Below are positions 12,781-25,300 of a stretch of DNA of 64,000 nt, piece after piece (position 1 is the first letter of the stretch; every line of letters begins with the position of its first letter). The translations under genes and the position numbers were made by a program. The notes below the pieces were generated by a model. The model worked only from the letters and a program-made list of their open reading frames with translations. It was not told the origin of the DNA and searched no databases. This DNA is from Aedes albopictus. Lineage: Eukaryota; Arthropoda; Insecta; Diptera; Culicidae. The DNA lies in assembly GCF_035046485.1 (NCBI RefSeq), contig NC_085138.1:325124129-325188128 (forward strand), read 5' to 3'.

Positions 12781-13650
12781 CAGGTTTTTTTTTTCTGTTC
12801 GGGTGAGCCCCTGCGACCAGTATTTAGATCTTTTGTGGCATTACCTGTATCCTTGGCATTTAGTGCATGTCGTACTACTCCATTGTCATTGAGAGGCAAT
12901 GAAGCATCGATTTCTGTACAGTTCCTGTTTTGCTATCCCAGATATGCAAGAAATCGATTGCGATGAAAAGGTCCCGTTATCATAGAGATTTACATCCCAG
13001 TGAAAGAGCGCCCCTAATCAAACACAATCTATTTGAATTCTGAGAAAAACAAAACGGTGGTACTGATATTTATCCATGCATCGAAACTCTAGCCCCATCC
13101 GTGTCTTGCTTCTAGTTTAGTCGCAGGACAACAAAGAAAAACCCGGGACTTTAGGCTAGTTGCAAAACTCTGTCAAATTAGAGAATGTGTTCTGCAGTAA
13201 GAGTGCACGTGAGTCCTTGAATTACCAGAACTCAACAGTCCTTGGTAGGTTAGTACGCAGTTAGATACGTAAAGCATGTTTGTTTTCCTAACATCGAGTG
13301 AAGTCTCGGGTGGGCAAAGTCCGATTCTTTAACTATCAGTAAGGCAGAATAAATGCAATTTTAGAAACTGTCACCAGTAACAAGGACTTGACCATGAATC
13401 CTTATTACCAAAACATATTATCCCAACTTGACAAACCGGATGTCACTAGGGTTTGGTTTGGTAGATCTTGAAGCGTAACGTAACACATAAAGGCGATCTA
13501 CCTACGTTACGGGCTCCGTTAAAGATCGAGCATATTTTGAACTCCCTCAACCATTCATCCATCAGCACGGGTCGCCTGACACCTTGGATTGGGGTTCCCT
13601 GTTTAGTGGACTTTAACCCCCGGAACAGGTGGTCCGTAGTGTTATTCTTA
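12780..13650 (+). repeat. dispersed repeat A (copy 1), possibly retroelement-derived
   Basis: The stretch 13450-13650 (gcctgacaccttggattggggtt...gtggtccgtagtg) recurs in inverted orientation at 52535-52750. The upstream part (12780-13440) has no recognisable coding content. A MITE begins exactly at 13651, and the repeat resumes at 13974 for a short distance. Confidence 0.55.
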
Positions 13651-13973
13651 CCCGAGTAGAGGAAAAGAGCTCAATTATAGCATATTTTGATATGGAGATC
13701 AAAAAGTGATATGGGGTTGATTGACATAAGAGATAAAAGATCTAAAAATAAAATCAAAAATATACTCCTGGAACATCATCATCAAATCATATTTAGATTT
13801 TGTAAGATCTAGCCAATAGCAGCGAGCTATTCGTATGATCTTGAAATATCAAATTTTGATATTGTTCAGATGTTCCAGGAACATTTTTCAGATATTATTT
13901 TCAGATCTTTTATCTCTTATGTCAATCAAGCCAATATCATGTTTTGATCGTCAGTATTTTACCTCTACCCGGG
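13651..13973. mobile_element. palindromic MITE, CCCGRGTAGAGG ends, TA target
   Basis: It begins CCCGAGTAGAGG and ends CCTCTACCCGGG. The two halves are inverted copies over nearly the whole length (tgacataagagataaaagat occurs inverted in the right half). TA flanks both sides. The uninterrupted homologous site in repeat A copy 2 (minus strand near 52550) reads ctattctaagcc, which supports insertion at TA. A second copy lies at 21428-21750. Confidence 0.85.
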
Positions 13974-14229
13974 TAGCCAATTGAGACAACCGCTAGCGAC
14001 ACTACACATCTATCTAGGCTGATCGGGAATAGTAGTTTACGCAACAAGGTGGAGAATGACGTTTTTTTTACAGCGAAAGTCGTACATTTATCCAACGAGG
14101 ATAGTTACGACGAGTGCTGTAAAAATCGAGTTCTGCATCGAGTTGCGTACAACGTTTTTTGCAAGTTCATAAATAACCGCTTGAGTATAGTTTTTAACAA
14201 AACTTTTTCATCAAACTGCACACTGATGC

Positions 14230-14348
14230 TCATAGGGCACTGCACTGTTTTGATTTTGTATGGGATTTTGAAGTTTCTTGGCCTTGTTGTTTACAAAATC
14301 TCAATAAGAGCGAAAGAGAGGGAGAAAATTTCGTGCAGAGCCCTATAG
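14230..14348. repeat. single arm of the ATAGGGCACTGCACTG foldback
   Basis: 119 bases from atagggcactgcactg to gcagagccctata that match one arm of the palindrome at 15097-15324, with some substitutions. The ends form a short inverted repeat (atagggc/gccctat). Confidence 0.7.
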
Positions 14349-14805
14349 CCATGTTTAAGAAAATCTGATCATAGCAGGTTATACTGTGCAGTTGTCACAA
14401 TTTTCCAAAGCTGCATCCAGAAAGCATCAAGAAGTTAATCAAAACCAGAGTTGATGTACACGTGCTGTGGTCCCATGTACGGGAGCCACATTGCAAGCGA
14501 GCTCCCAGGAGCTCTGTACATTATGAGACTGAAAGTTGTATGCCTCATTTTTCTCAAGATGTGTCTCATGAGCTTCGTCTCATGCGCTGATTAAATTAGA
14601 AAATTTCACGACAAAAACTTCCTAAACGAACGAGAATTGAAACCTTAACCTTTGCATTGAGAGTCCCTAGTAGTATCGCATAGACCAACCAGCCACTTGT
14701 GTTCTGTACGGAAAAAAGTAGTTGAAGTTCTTCGTTACCAAGAAGTTGTTTTTCACCTTAGATACCAACAGCTCACGCAGCACATGAGACGAGCTCCCCG
14801 GGAGC

Positions 14806-14980
14806 TAGTCTTCATTACACCAACAAAGCTAGCCATGAAAATGTTTGACAATCCTCAGGTCATTTTGACAGACCACACACATGCATGAAAAAGACGGATC
14901 ATATATTCTACTGTATCGATCTTGTTGCCGTCCTTTTCATGCTCAAGTTACATCTGTCAAAATGACCTGACCTGCGCTTA
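14806..14980. mobile_element. MITE fragment, TTCRTTACACCAAC family (copy 1)
   Basis: It matches the complete copy at 54619-54829: ttcattacaccaacaaagc, tagccatgaaaatgtttgac, acagaccacacacatgca and ccgtccttttcatgctca. Here the right terminal repeat is missing, as the match stops in gtcaaaatgacctga. Confidence 0.7.
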
Positions 14981-15096
14981 GCTCGCACCCACAGGATTTT
15001 CGTGAGCCTCCTAGCAGCGCAGCACACTGCGATTTTGAAGAGCTGGGAGACAATTTGGTGGGAGGCTCGCTGTCACATTTATGTACACATGAGCAA

Positions 15097-15324
15097 TAGG
15101 GCACCGCACTGTTTTGATTTTGTATGGGGTTTTGACGTTTCTTGGCCTTGTTGTTTACAAAATTTCTGTAAGAGTGAAAGAGAAGGAGATAATTTCATGC
15201 AGTGCCCTATAGGGAACTGCATGAAATTCTCTCCTTCTCTTTCACTCTAACAGAAATCTTGTAAACAACAAGGCCACGAAACTTCAAAATCCCATACAAA
15301 ATCAAAACAGTGCGGTGCCCTATG
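15097..15324. mobile_element. palindromic MITE, ATAGGGCACCGCACTG foldback
   Basis: Left arm atagggcaccgcactg...atgcagtgccctat (15097-15211) and right arm in reverse (15212-15324) with few mismatches and almost no loop. It is a head-to-head dimer of the unit at 14230-14348. Part of this family also follows the MITE at 54830. Confidence 0.85.
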
Positions 15325-15339
15325 GGAATCTCTGATCAA

Positions 15340-15470
15340 AACTGAAAACAGTGCTATAATGGTTCATTACGCAACGCAAATCAGTGCTGTAATGAACCAT
15401 TACAGCACTGTTAGTTTGGTGTGGGAAAGTATTTTCCTGTCAGATTCGCGTGAGTTTAAACAGCCGTAAT
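15340..15470 (+). repeat. dispersed repeat B (copy 1)
   Basis: gatcaaaactgaaaacagtg...cgcaacgcaaatcagtgct...cattacagcactg...tttggtgtgg matches the reverse complement of 57225-57365. It contains its own short inverted repeat (acagtgctataatggttcat / aatgaaccattacagcactgt). Confidence 0.7.
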
Positions 15471-15849
15471 AGGCTGTAAGTTGAGAAAAATATTTATCCA
15501 ATCAATATATCCAGCTCAATACCTATGCAAACTAATCTAAAAACATATGACCAAACCACAATATTCCACCAAATCATAAGCATTGTGCTTCCAAACCAAA
15601 TTTGCAATTCCACATAGTTGGCCTGCAGCATTGGTGTCCATTTTATTCAATGCATTATTAACGAGCAAAAATAGATCTGATCCAACCAACAAAGTCCATT
15701 TTTGCCTTTCTCGTACACTAAGTGTACTGGAAAGGCTATATGTTCACTCCAAAAATGACTTTTTGATAGGAGGCCCGGAGATTCGAGTCAGATATGTATG
15801 TGTACAAACAAACTCACGTCACTTTTCGGCAGTAAATCTCAACCGATTT

Positions 15850-16940
15850 TAATGACCAACGGTTCATTCGACGCGGAATCTGGTCCCATTGTTTGCTATT
15901 GAAAATGGTTCGGATCGGTCCAGCCGTTCCGGAATTATGGCCATTTAGGCGTTCCGGATCGGTACCCCAGGAAGGGACTATATATGAAAATGCAACAAAC
16001 CCACGCATGCGACACATCAAACCACGGCATTTTCGATAATATGATGAACGGTAAGCAAGAAAATAGTCTCGGACCATATCTGAACCGGTAATGTTCCGGA
16101 ACCGGTTCCGAAGGTCCCACCAGAAGTGGCCAAATATAAAAGTGAACCAAACCCATACATGCGACTCATCAAATCGCAGCTTTTTCAATAACCTGATGAA
16201 CGGTTAACAGGAAAATAGTCTCAGATCATATCAGAACCGGTAGTGTTCCTGAACCGGTTCCGGGCGTCCCGCCGGAAGTGGACAAATATAAAAATGAAAC
16301 AAACCCATGCAAGTGACACGTCAAATCGCGGCTCCTTAGGCGACCTGATGTATGGTTAGTAAAAAATAGTTTTAGACCATATTTGAGACAACCGGTGGTG
16401 TTCCGGAACCGGTTGCGGGTTCTTTCCGGAAGTGGTCAAATATTATTTTTTTGTCTTTATTAACGAGATTTTTAACTCGAAGCTAGTTCATCTCGGCACC
16501 CTTCCCTTCCCTACCGAATGAAGAACCTACGTTTTGTGATTATATCGGGAGTGGGATTGGATCCCAGGCCCTTGGCATGATAGTCTTGTGTTCTAACCAT
16601 CAAACCAAGCCCGCTCCACCGCCAAATATTTAAGTGAACCAAACCGTGCATGCGACACATCAAATCGCGGATCGTTAGGTAACCTGATGAACGGTTAGCA
16701 AGAAAATAGTTTCAGACCATATTTGGGACAACCGATGGTGTTCCGAAACCGGTTCCGAGTGTTCCCCTGGAAGTGGCCAAATATAAAAGCGAACCAAACC
16801 CATGCATGCGACACGTCAAATCGCGGATTTTCCGATAACCTGATGAACAGTAAGCAAGAAAATAGTCTCAGACCACATAAGAAACTACCGGTAGTATTCC
16901 AAAACTAGCGTTGGGTGCTTCGTCGGAATTCAAAAGTGAG
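15850..16940 (+). repeat. tandem repeat of about 150-155 bases (about six copies)
   Basis: The landmark agtgg.caaatataaaa recurs at about 16125, 16277, 16431 and 16772 (the last spacing includes a SINE of about 186 bases). Each unit also has ggaaccggttccg, catgcatgcgacacgtcaaatc, cctgatgaacggttagcaag and aaatagtctcagaccatat. Copies differ by several substitutions each. Confidence 0.85.
16445..16622 (-). mobile_element. tRNA-derived SINE with 8-base target duplication
   Basis: On the minus strand: head ggtggagcgggcttggtttg with an A-box-like tggtttgatggttagaac, a B-box-like gggatccaatccc, and a T-rich plus-strand end (attttttttgtc) that is the A-rich tail. Flanked by CAAATATT at 16437-16444 and 16623-16630. 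It splits one unit of the 150-base tandem array. Confidence 0.8.
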
Positions 16941-17041
16941 TAAAATTAAAGCAAGCGATAGATATCTTGACAAAACTAAGACGATCTCATCCAATCACAC
17001 CATTTCAGATTCCTAAGGTGCAATAATGCAGAAGGATGGGT

Positions 17042-17163
17042 CAACGTTGTAACGGACCACCCTACTATACTTACCGAAGATGGATGAGGAGAGGATACGA
17101 TGTCATCGTATCTCTCCTCATCCATCTTCGGTAAGTATAGTAGGGTGGTCCGTTACAACGTTG
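17042..17163. repeat. near-perfect palindrome with about 60-base arms
   Basis: Arms 17042-17102 and 17104-17163 (caacgttgtaacggaccacc ... mirrored) differ only by one extra G and the central bases. No other copy in this window. Confidence 0.95.
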
Positions 17164-17696
17164 TATGGGAAAATTAAAATTTAACCGTAATAACTCCGAA
17201 CAAACAATTCTCTTTCGCGTCTAAAATGACTGCGTAAAATTTTTGTGCGACAGGTTGCTCCCTCACGCACTGTAATGTGGTTGAAAGTTGAATGGGATTC
17301 AGTATGAAAAATTTCAGTTACTTGCATGTTTTTTACAAATTTACATGCATCTTGTAGCCAATGATAATAAAATATAGCGTGTGTAGAAGTGTGTAGAAAA
17401 TACTTTGTCAAAAATCGTTAAGGTATCCGTGTTTGTGAAAAAGTTGTATCGTCTTGGTGTTGATCGGCCTCCAGTGATAGTGAAGGAGGTCAAGCTGTCA
17501 ACTGAGAGGTCTGATATTTTTCAGCTCTGCCTATACGTTGAACATAACGTCGGAATATGTGCCATCAATAAGTTTAAAGTCAATTCAATGATGGCTCTGA
17601 TAAAATTCTAAGTAAAGTATTCTCATGATTCAGGAACATTTCAGCTCACGTCAACGGAAACGTCATGAGTACATATTTGACGAGAAAGGCACTATC

Positions 17697-18068
17697 ACCA
17701 CTAGGTGGATCAATCCGGGTTTTTTAAATTATAACTAGAGGTTGTCCATGTCCATAAACCACTTGGGCCTGGGGTTGGGGTGCAAAATATAAATAATTCA
17801 TTAAAATAAAAACAATTGACCAATAATTGTGGAAAAGTTCATGGAAGCAGACTTTGTTTCAGTTGGAATGTAAAGACAGAAGGTAAAATTAAACATTTTT
17901 ACCTCAACAAATGATGATTGCCCTTTCGGACATCAGTGGGTCAAGGTGTTGCGTTTGTATTTCTCCCTTGACCCACCTCCATCAAAGGTCAACTTTTTAA
18001 CTGGAGCGCAACTAAAGGTTGCCACCCTAAAAAATAAAAACCCGAGTTAATCCACCTATGGTGAACAG
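17697..18068. mobile_element. candidate foldback MITE (caccactaggtggat ends)
   Basis: caccactaggtggatcaatc followed by cgggttttt on the left (17698-17726) is mirrored by aaaaacccgagttaatccac plus ctatggtg on the right (about 18037-18065). The inside is AT-rich without coding content. Confidence 0.55.
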
Positions 18069-18760
18069 AACCCTTCTTACCCTTATTAAAATTATTGTTG
18101 TATTATTTGTATTTAACATATTTATTTTGTGTAATTGACCAAAACTTCTAGAAAATATTGTGGATTTGGCATCTAGTGGATTAGTTTCCAAAATAACACC
18201 ATGGACCATGGACTAAACTACCAGAAATGCCAGACACCTCCTAGAATCTTGTATGGAATGTTTAAAAAATAGCTTACATATTCTGGAATATTGTATCTTT
18301 TGTCAACTGCCAAAAGATCTTGAATCGATTAACAAATGGGTAAGAAAATCAGCGAGATACACTTTGTCTAATATCTCTTAGTCAGTCGATTAAATTAGCT
18401 TCGAAGTACTTGGTATTCATGGTTATGGTGTAGAAAGGACAAAAATGATATATCTACTAAGTTAATCAATTTTGGCATTAGCTAGCTATTCTGGCTGCCC
18501 GGTTCTTGAATTTTTCCTACAATATATAAATTCAAAGCTTTTATTTAACATATTGTTAGTTTTCATAGAATTCCAGCGTATTTGTAATTTGTTATTTATA
18601 ATTTTGTTGAAAAACAATAACCTGCTAGTATACACTTTGTATGAGATCGGCACTATTTATTGAAAAATAATTTCCCATAGACTGGTCAAAAACTAATGCA
18701 AGATAACAAGTGAATATAATAACAAAAAAGAATTTATTGAAATACTCTTCGTAAGATATC
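18069..18760. other. AT-rich non-coding stretch
   Basis: I see no gene, tandem array or duplicated block here. It may be partly the 5' side of the tandem-repeat element that follows. Confidence 0.4.
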
Positions 18761-19556
18761 TCAGTAATCAAATGCTGAATCGAAATAAAATTTCAGGGCC
18801 TTTTACAAGGATATTGTAGCTTTCATTTGGTGCTTAGAGAACCCAAATCGGTTGACAGACGGCTGAGATATTTATTATGGTACCCTTGGTCAAAAATCTC
18901 TCAAAAAGTTAACCTGTATTACTCCCAAGTACTCCTTGAAAGATATCTCGATAACCAAATGTCCAATCCTAATGAAATTGTATAGGGTTCTACTAGAATG
19001 TTGTAGCTTTCATTTGGTTCCAGGAGAACCGGTTGAAAGACGGCTGAGATATTTATTACGATACACTAAGTACTCTTCGAAAGATCTCTCTGTAACCAAA
19101 TGTCCAATCGAAATAAAATTTCTGGGCGATCTACTAGAATACTGTAGCTTTCATTTGGTGCCAAGAGAACCCAAATCGATTGACAAACGGCTGAAATATT
19201 TATTATGATACACTTGGCCAAAAATCTTAAAAAGTTTAGATGTATGACTCATAAGTACTCTTCAAAAGATATCTCGGTAACCAAACGTCCAATCGAAAAA
19301 AAATTCAATAGCGTTCTACTAGGATGTAGTAGCTTTCATTTGCTCAAATCGGTTGACAGACGGCTGAGAAACGTGCGTGACTTTTTTTGTAACGAACATA
19401 CACACACACACATACACACACATACAGACATTTGCTCAGTTCGTCGAGCTGAGTTCATTGGTATATGAGACTCGGCCCTCCGAGCCTCGGATCGAAAGTC
19501 GGTTTTTCGAGCGATATTTATACCCTTCTTATGGGTGTAAGAAGGGTAAAAAGAGC
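18760..19556 (+). mobile_element. dispersed repeat with internal tandem units and a CA microsatellite
   Basis: Four copies of a unit of about 140-190 bases, marked by 'tagctttcattt' (about 18817, 19005, 19144 and 19330), 'aaccaaatgtccaatcgaaa' and 'ttgacagacggctgaga'. The third interval lacks about 47 bases. After the fourth copy come a short CA/TA tract (about 19398-19427) and the block that also follows the R1-type element at 6933-7058, ending in the hairpin acccttcttatgggtgtaagaagggt. Open frames across two units are by-products of the repeat. Confidence 0.75.
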
Positions 19557-21427
19557 TTTTGCATTAGAAACCACCACGTCTCGGAAGACCGAGAAATCCG
19601 GCCGAAGGGCACATTATCATCCGGGTCGTCCTCCCCCAAACATCGCATCGTTTCGGTCGGTGGTTTTGTCATCATCGACGACGATGGGCACCAGTGAGTT
19701 TGAAATGTTGTTTTTTTTTGTCCTTCAACTCGTCCGATTCGCATTCCGTATTGTGGGAAGTGGGTCGGTCGGGTCCCTTTCGTTTCCGGCCTTCCAAGGC
19801 GGGTTGGTGAAATGTCAGCAGCAGCAGCTCGTCGTCACTCGTACAATAGCCACCGGCGGAAAAACAAATGGCTTTGGGATGAATTGTATTTGCATTCGGC
19901 ATCATTGAAGAATCGTTTGCTCTCTAATGGCTCGTGGTATTGCCGGGTTTTTGAAATTTGCGTTTGGAATTTCCGATGGGATGTTAGCGGAGCGTCATTA
20001 GTGGAGATGTTACTGCTTTTCTACGAATGGAAAAAGGCTTTGAGCTTCATGGGAAATGAGTGCTTGAAATAATAAGGCTCTTATTTCAGAATTTCAACTA
20101 AAGAATAAAAATCCACGTTATTTTTCTTGATTTTAAGAATTTGTTTAAAATTTATAAAAAAAATGATGGTTCAGATTCGAACATTTATCAAAACTGAAAA
20201 AGTCATTTTCTTCAGAATGATTAACATATCGCAGAAAATTAGGATATTGTTGTTGGTTTGTAGATCATTTTGATAAACAAAAATGCTTTTTAGCTGTGGA
20301 AAATTTGTTCTTTTTAATTGAACCTTGAAGCATTTGACTAGCCCAGGACTGAAAATTTCGTTTATAAAAAAAAAAAAACAAATAAATTGCAGATGTAGTC
20401 TGTATCCAAAAATGTGAGTTTTGTCAATAAGTGAAACCATTAACCTAGTTCAATCCCCATTTCAATTTCTTTTCAAGTTTCATCACAGAATAAATGTAAT
20501 AGACCATTTACGGCATGACGTTCTATTAAAATGGCTATTTTCGACAGACTGTATAATTGAAAACAGCCCACCTCTCCCTCACACCGTCTCAGCAATACCA
20601 TCCAAAATGGTAGCCTATTCGACGAAACTACCAAACCCCTTTCCATTATTGAAAGCAAAAGCGGAGCAACACGAACCAACATAGAGCTATAGTCGTGTGT
20701 TTTGTACTCCGGAAATCACACCTACACCGAAGCGGCACGGCGGCGGCGGCCGCACAACCTCTAATCGCAATATTATTCCGGTTCCGTTCTGGTTGGATTT
20801 CCAACCGAACAACAGCAACAAATCCGTGCACGTGGTGGTTCCGTTTGCAGGCTGCTTTTCTCTTGTTTTCATCGTCGTCGAGATTTGGCACATGAATTAT
20901 CAATTAGGGATTCTGCTCTCGTTTATATGGTTTGGCGTGTGGAACGTGCGAAGAGGGCAAAAAGTTGTCGAAGGAGCACAATAGTGGTTCGGCAATTCCC
21001 TCCTGCGCTGTTGACCTCTGGGTCAACCTGCACTATGATCGTCTCCTCGCCTCCTCGGTGATAATGGCAGAGGTTGCTACCGGCTACGCATTGTTGGAGC
21101 AAAACTTTCTGGGGAAAGTTGAGCCTTGCTTAACTGCAACATAGGCGTTCGAAGTCGCACTGAGTTCAATATAATGCTGATTGAGCTTTGGGAAAAACTT
21201 CTGCACGGGGTTTTCATAGACTCATTTCTATGATCTACGGAGAGTTATGTTCACAGAAGTGCCACAAATAGAAGTGCTCAGGTATCGAAATGTCAAAAAC
21301 AAACAAAATAACGCTTTCTTGTTCATTTACACATGGCCTTGAAATGCGAAAAAGTAAAAAGTGAGTCAAAGTTTGCCGGAACAACTAAAAAATGCACTAA
21401 ATAAATTTGAACTTTCTCATCCCCCAA
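19557..21427. other. apparently single-copy non-coding DNA
   Basis: Mixed composition, GC-richer around 19570-19880 and 20690-21140. Several short frames overlap on both strands without homology, length or splice context, so I call no gene. No repeats with other parts of the window. Confidence 0.45.
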
Positions 21428-21750
21428 CCCGAGAAAAGAAAAAGAGCTCAATAATAGCATATTTTGATATTGAGATCAAAATGTGATATTGGTTTGATTG
21501 ACATAAGAGATAAAAGATCTAAAAATAAAATAAAAAATTTACTCCTGGAACATCATCGTCAGATCATATTTAGATTTTGTAAGATCTAACCAATAGCAGC
21601 GAGCTATTCATTTGATCTTGAAATATCAAAATTTGATGTTGTTAAGATGTTCCGGGAACATTTTTCAGATATTATTTTCGGATATTTTATCTCTTTTATC
21701 AATCAAACCAATATCATGTTTTGATCGTCAGTACTTTACCTCTACCCGGG
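21428..21750. mobile_element. palindromic MITE, CCCGRG family (copy 2)
   Basis: Close copy of 13651-13973 (same internal tgacataagagataaaagat, ccaatagcagcgagctattc, ttttgatcgtcagta). It begins CCCGAG and ends CCTCTACCCGGG. The left terminal 12 bases are altered. AA flanks both sides. Confidence 0.85.
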
Positions 21751-22019
21751 AAATGTTAACAAAGCAACCACCAGCGCAATCTTTATTTGTCAACACTTGA
21801 AACATGCCTCGTTCATCAGGTATCAGTAGGTCGGCTCTAGAGGCACGTTCTCCTCCATTCGGGAAATTTGTGCCATCGCCATGAACATGAGCCTATTCAT
21901 CATTTACCTGAGGAAGAAGGGAAGGAAAAAAGAATGGGACAGGGGAAAGGACAGGTAAGGGAATAGGATCGTCATACACGCATAAGCGTACCACAATGGG
22001 TTCACCTAGCGTCCTGAAA

Positions 22020-22260
22020 GGGTCTCCAGTTAGCGTAGTGAGCAAGGCTATGGATCGCCAATCCGGAGACGGCGGGTTCGATTCCCGTTCCAGTCGGGAA
22101 AATTTTCTCGACTTCCTGGGCATAGTGCCTCACAATATACAAATTCATGTAATCGCTGGAAAAGAAAGCGCTTCAATTATTAACTGTGGAAGTGCTCAAA
22201 GAACACCAAGTTGAAGCGAGACAGGCCTATAGTGGGGACGTTGAACAATACAGAAGAAGA
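22020..22260 (+). mobile_element. Feilai-type tRNA-derived SINE
   Basis: Starts gggtctccagttagcgtagt, with B box gggttcgattccc, and ends with gaagaaga. Flanked by the 12-base duplication AGCGTCCTGAAA (22008-22019 and 22261-22272). It sits in the 3' part of the LOA-like element. Related copies lie at 41482, 48205, 52220 and 53430. Confidence 0.9.
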
Positions 22261-22364
22261 AGCGTCCTGAAAAGGACACTGTAATAACACATAAGCGAAC
22301 CACAATGGGTTCAAACAGCGCTGTGAAAATAGCACTGTGATAACGCATTAAGCGTAAAGAGAGC

Positions 22365-25300
22365 CTATGGCTCTTTACCACAGCGGCTCAAGAACAACAG
22401 AACGTCCTGAAGATTCAGGTTGCAGAAGTCAGTTTCACTTAATAAGTGCTTACCGAATACTCGGAAACACAGTTGCGCAAAAACTGAACAGTTACATATC
22501 AAGTGATACGAAATTCCATAAACGGACTCACAGCTATCACATGCAAATGAATCAGCTTGCTGAATATTCGCCATATGATAGCTGAGTCGGCAGTGGCCAG
22601 TCAGCAATACTTTGACCAGCATGCTGCCATTTTGCTTTGACAAATTTGTTAGATACTTCGCCAGAGGTGGCTCGGTCCAACACAATTTTATTTGACGACA
22701 TGATTCCAAACTATTCCAGTATTGTTTGTGCAGAGTGGCAGCCCAGGTGTCAATCTGAAGCTTTACCCAACACTTCGATATCGGAATAGCTGGCTCAGGG
22801 CCAATGGAGTCATGTGATACTCCAGTGCGAGCTTACTCATCAGCCAATTCATTTCCAGCGATGGAAGAATGGCCAGGTACCCATACAAGGTGAACAGCGT
22901 TTGCTGAATTCAGCTGAATTCAGCAGATTTGAGTTCGACAAGCGATAACTATCTTCGATCTGGAGTTGGCCGAAGCAAGTGCTTTAATAGCAGCCTGGCT
23001 ATCTGAACAGAAGTAGGTATATTACTTTGCCCATTACATGCTGCTGAAGTGATGATTGCACTCCGCACATAAGAGCAAAGATTTCGGCCTGAAAAACGGT
23101 GCAGTGTCTACCAAGTGAGTAAGACTGATACAGCCTTAGCTCACGAGAATAAACACCAGCACTTGCTCGACCTTCTAGAAGGGAGCCATCAGTGTAACAT
23201 ATGATGCCGTCTGAAATACCTCTCTCCAGATAACCAGATGTCCACTCTTCCCGGGAAGGGAATCTCGTGGAAAATGTCCTACATAGAAAATTACAAGCAA
23301 TTGTAAGATCACTTGGAGGAAGGACAACTTTGTCCCAATTCACCAAAAGTGGAAACAACGAGGTGTGTGTTGAACTGCAGTTCACAGGAGTTTCCTCTAG
23401 TAAACCATGTACCCATAGGCGGTAAGTGCAAGAAAGTGCTTCTTGTTTGAGATAAATGTGTAGTGAGGCAACGTCAAAGAGAACTTCGAGCGCTGCCGTG
23501 GGAGTTGAAGAGAACGCTCCAAACATCGCCATTGAGCACATTCTTTGGAGATGGCCTAATTTTGATTGGACCTTCGCCCTTTTGCCACCACACAAGAAAT
23601 CCATAAACCAATACTGGACGAACAACAGTCGTGTAAATCCATTCCATATACTTGGGTTTTAGACCCCAAGTTGTACCAAAGGTACGCCGGCATTGCCCGA
23701 AGGCCATACAAGCTTTCTTGATTCTGAACTCAATATGAGGTGTCCAGGAAAGCTTGGAATCAAGAATCCAACGTACTTTACCAGATCAGACACATTGATT
23801 TCAGAATCAAAGAGAGGCAAAGGTCGAACGTCATTACGGTTTCGCCTTTCCGTAAAAAGAACAATACAGTGCGAGAAATAAGTATAAAGACAGAGCCGTT
23901 TTCCATACAAAATAATCATGTTTAGGGATCAAAATCTCTTTTTCTAGCGATTCGATTGTAATGGAATTTTGTCTGCAACCTTAAAATAACTAGAATTTTG
24001 GCTAGAAATATAAATCATCATCCATAAAAACGTTTTTATTAACTTTTTAGATTCAAATAAATATAAAGACACTGATTTCCATATAAAAATGTGTCTTTAT
24101 ATTTATTTGATTCTGAAAAGTCGATATAAACGTTTTTATGGATGATGATTTATATTTCTAGCCAAAATTCTAGTTATTTTAAGGTTGCAGACAAAATTCC
24201 ATATCAATCGAATCGCTAGAAAAAGAGATTTTGATCCCTAAACATGATTATTTTGTATGGAAAACGGCTCTGCCTTTATACTTATTTCTCGCACTGTAGA
24301 TGTTTTACGCGGATTTACCGAAAGGCCATATTAGCGACACCAACCATCAACTACTTGAAGAGCATTTTGCATCAGGTCGAAAAGGGTGCTGATGCACATA
24401 CCGACTAACAATGTTAAGTAGTCGTCGGCAAAACCATAAGTAGGAAAACCGCTATAATTGAGTTGCCTCAATAGCGTATCTGCTACGAGATTCCACAAAA
24501 GTGGTGATAAGACTCCCCCTTGGGGGCATCCACAAACACTCAATTTCCTAATCGCCGCTTGATGCAATGTCGAGAAGAGATGTCGGTTTTTGAGCATTTG
24601 ATGAATCCAATTGGAAATCATTGAAGATGTACCATGACCCCGTGCGGCTAATAATATGGCATCGAAAGGCACGTTGTCAAAGGCACCCACGATATCTAAG
24701 AAAACACCCAAGCAGGAGTGCTTTTGAGCGAATGCCTTCTCGATATCGTAAACAACTTTGTGTAAAAGAGTCACAGTGGACTTTCCAGATTGGTAAGCAT
24801 GTTGGTTCACATGAAGAGGCACATTGGCCAAATGAACATCACGGATGTGATGATCGACTATGCGTTCTAAGCATTTCAGAAGAAAAGAGATCAAACTGAT
24901 AGTTCTGAAGCTCTTTGCTTGTTTATACGACGCGCGACCCACTTTCGGAATAAACTTCACAGTAATATCCCGCCAGGATTTGGGAATATACCCTGTAGGC
25001 AAAACTGCAAACAAGTAGTTGTTTCAAAACACGTTTGAAATGATCGAATCCCTTCTGAAGCAAAATAGGATAAATCCCATCTGCCCCAGGAGATTTGAAA
25101 GGAGCAAAGCTATTAAGTGCCCATTCAATCGATTCTAAAGTTATGCTTTAGAAGCTAAAGAATCATAACTACAAGAAAAGACATCAGGTTCATCCGAAGA
25201 TGTAATATCCACACATCCGGGGAAGTGTGTACTGCATAGGAAGTGAAAGCGCCATTTGGCATACGAAGTTCGTTCACTTGAAAATCCTTAGATTTTGCAA

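Larger units (their letters stand above)
15697..17690. mobile_element. satellite-bearing element with gcctttctcgt ends
   Basis: The left end gcctttctcgtacactaagtg and the right end tgacgagaaaggc (about 17690) are inverted. Between them lie about six copies of a 150-155 base tandem repeat (15850-16940), a SINE, a perfect palindrome (17042-17163) and about 500 bases without visible content. The boundaries rest on the short inverted end match and are tentative. Confidence 0.5.

Noticed and set aside
15850..16940. CRISPR-like direct repeats
   Set aside because: Units are about 150 bases, adjacent and diverged, with no short identical repeats and unique spacers, in a eukaryotic setting.
18936..19468. 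Two overlapping frames of about 90 codons with similar sequence
   Set aside because: They are translations of neighbouring tandem-repeat units, not paralogous genes.
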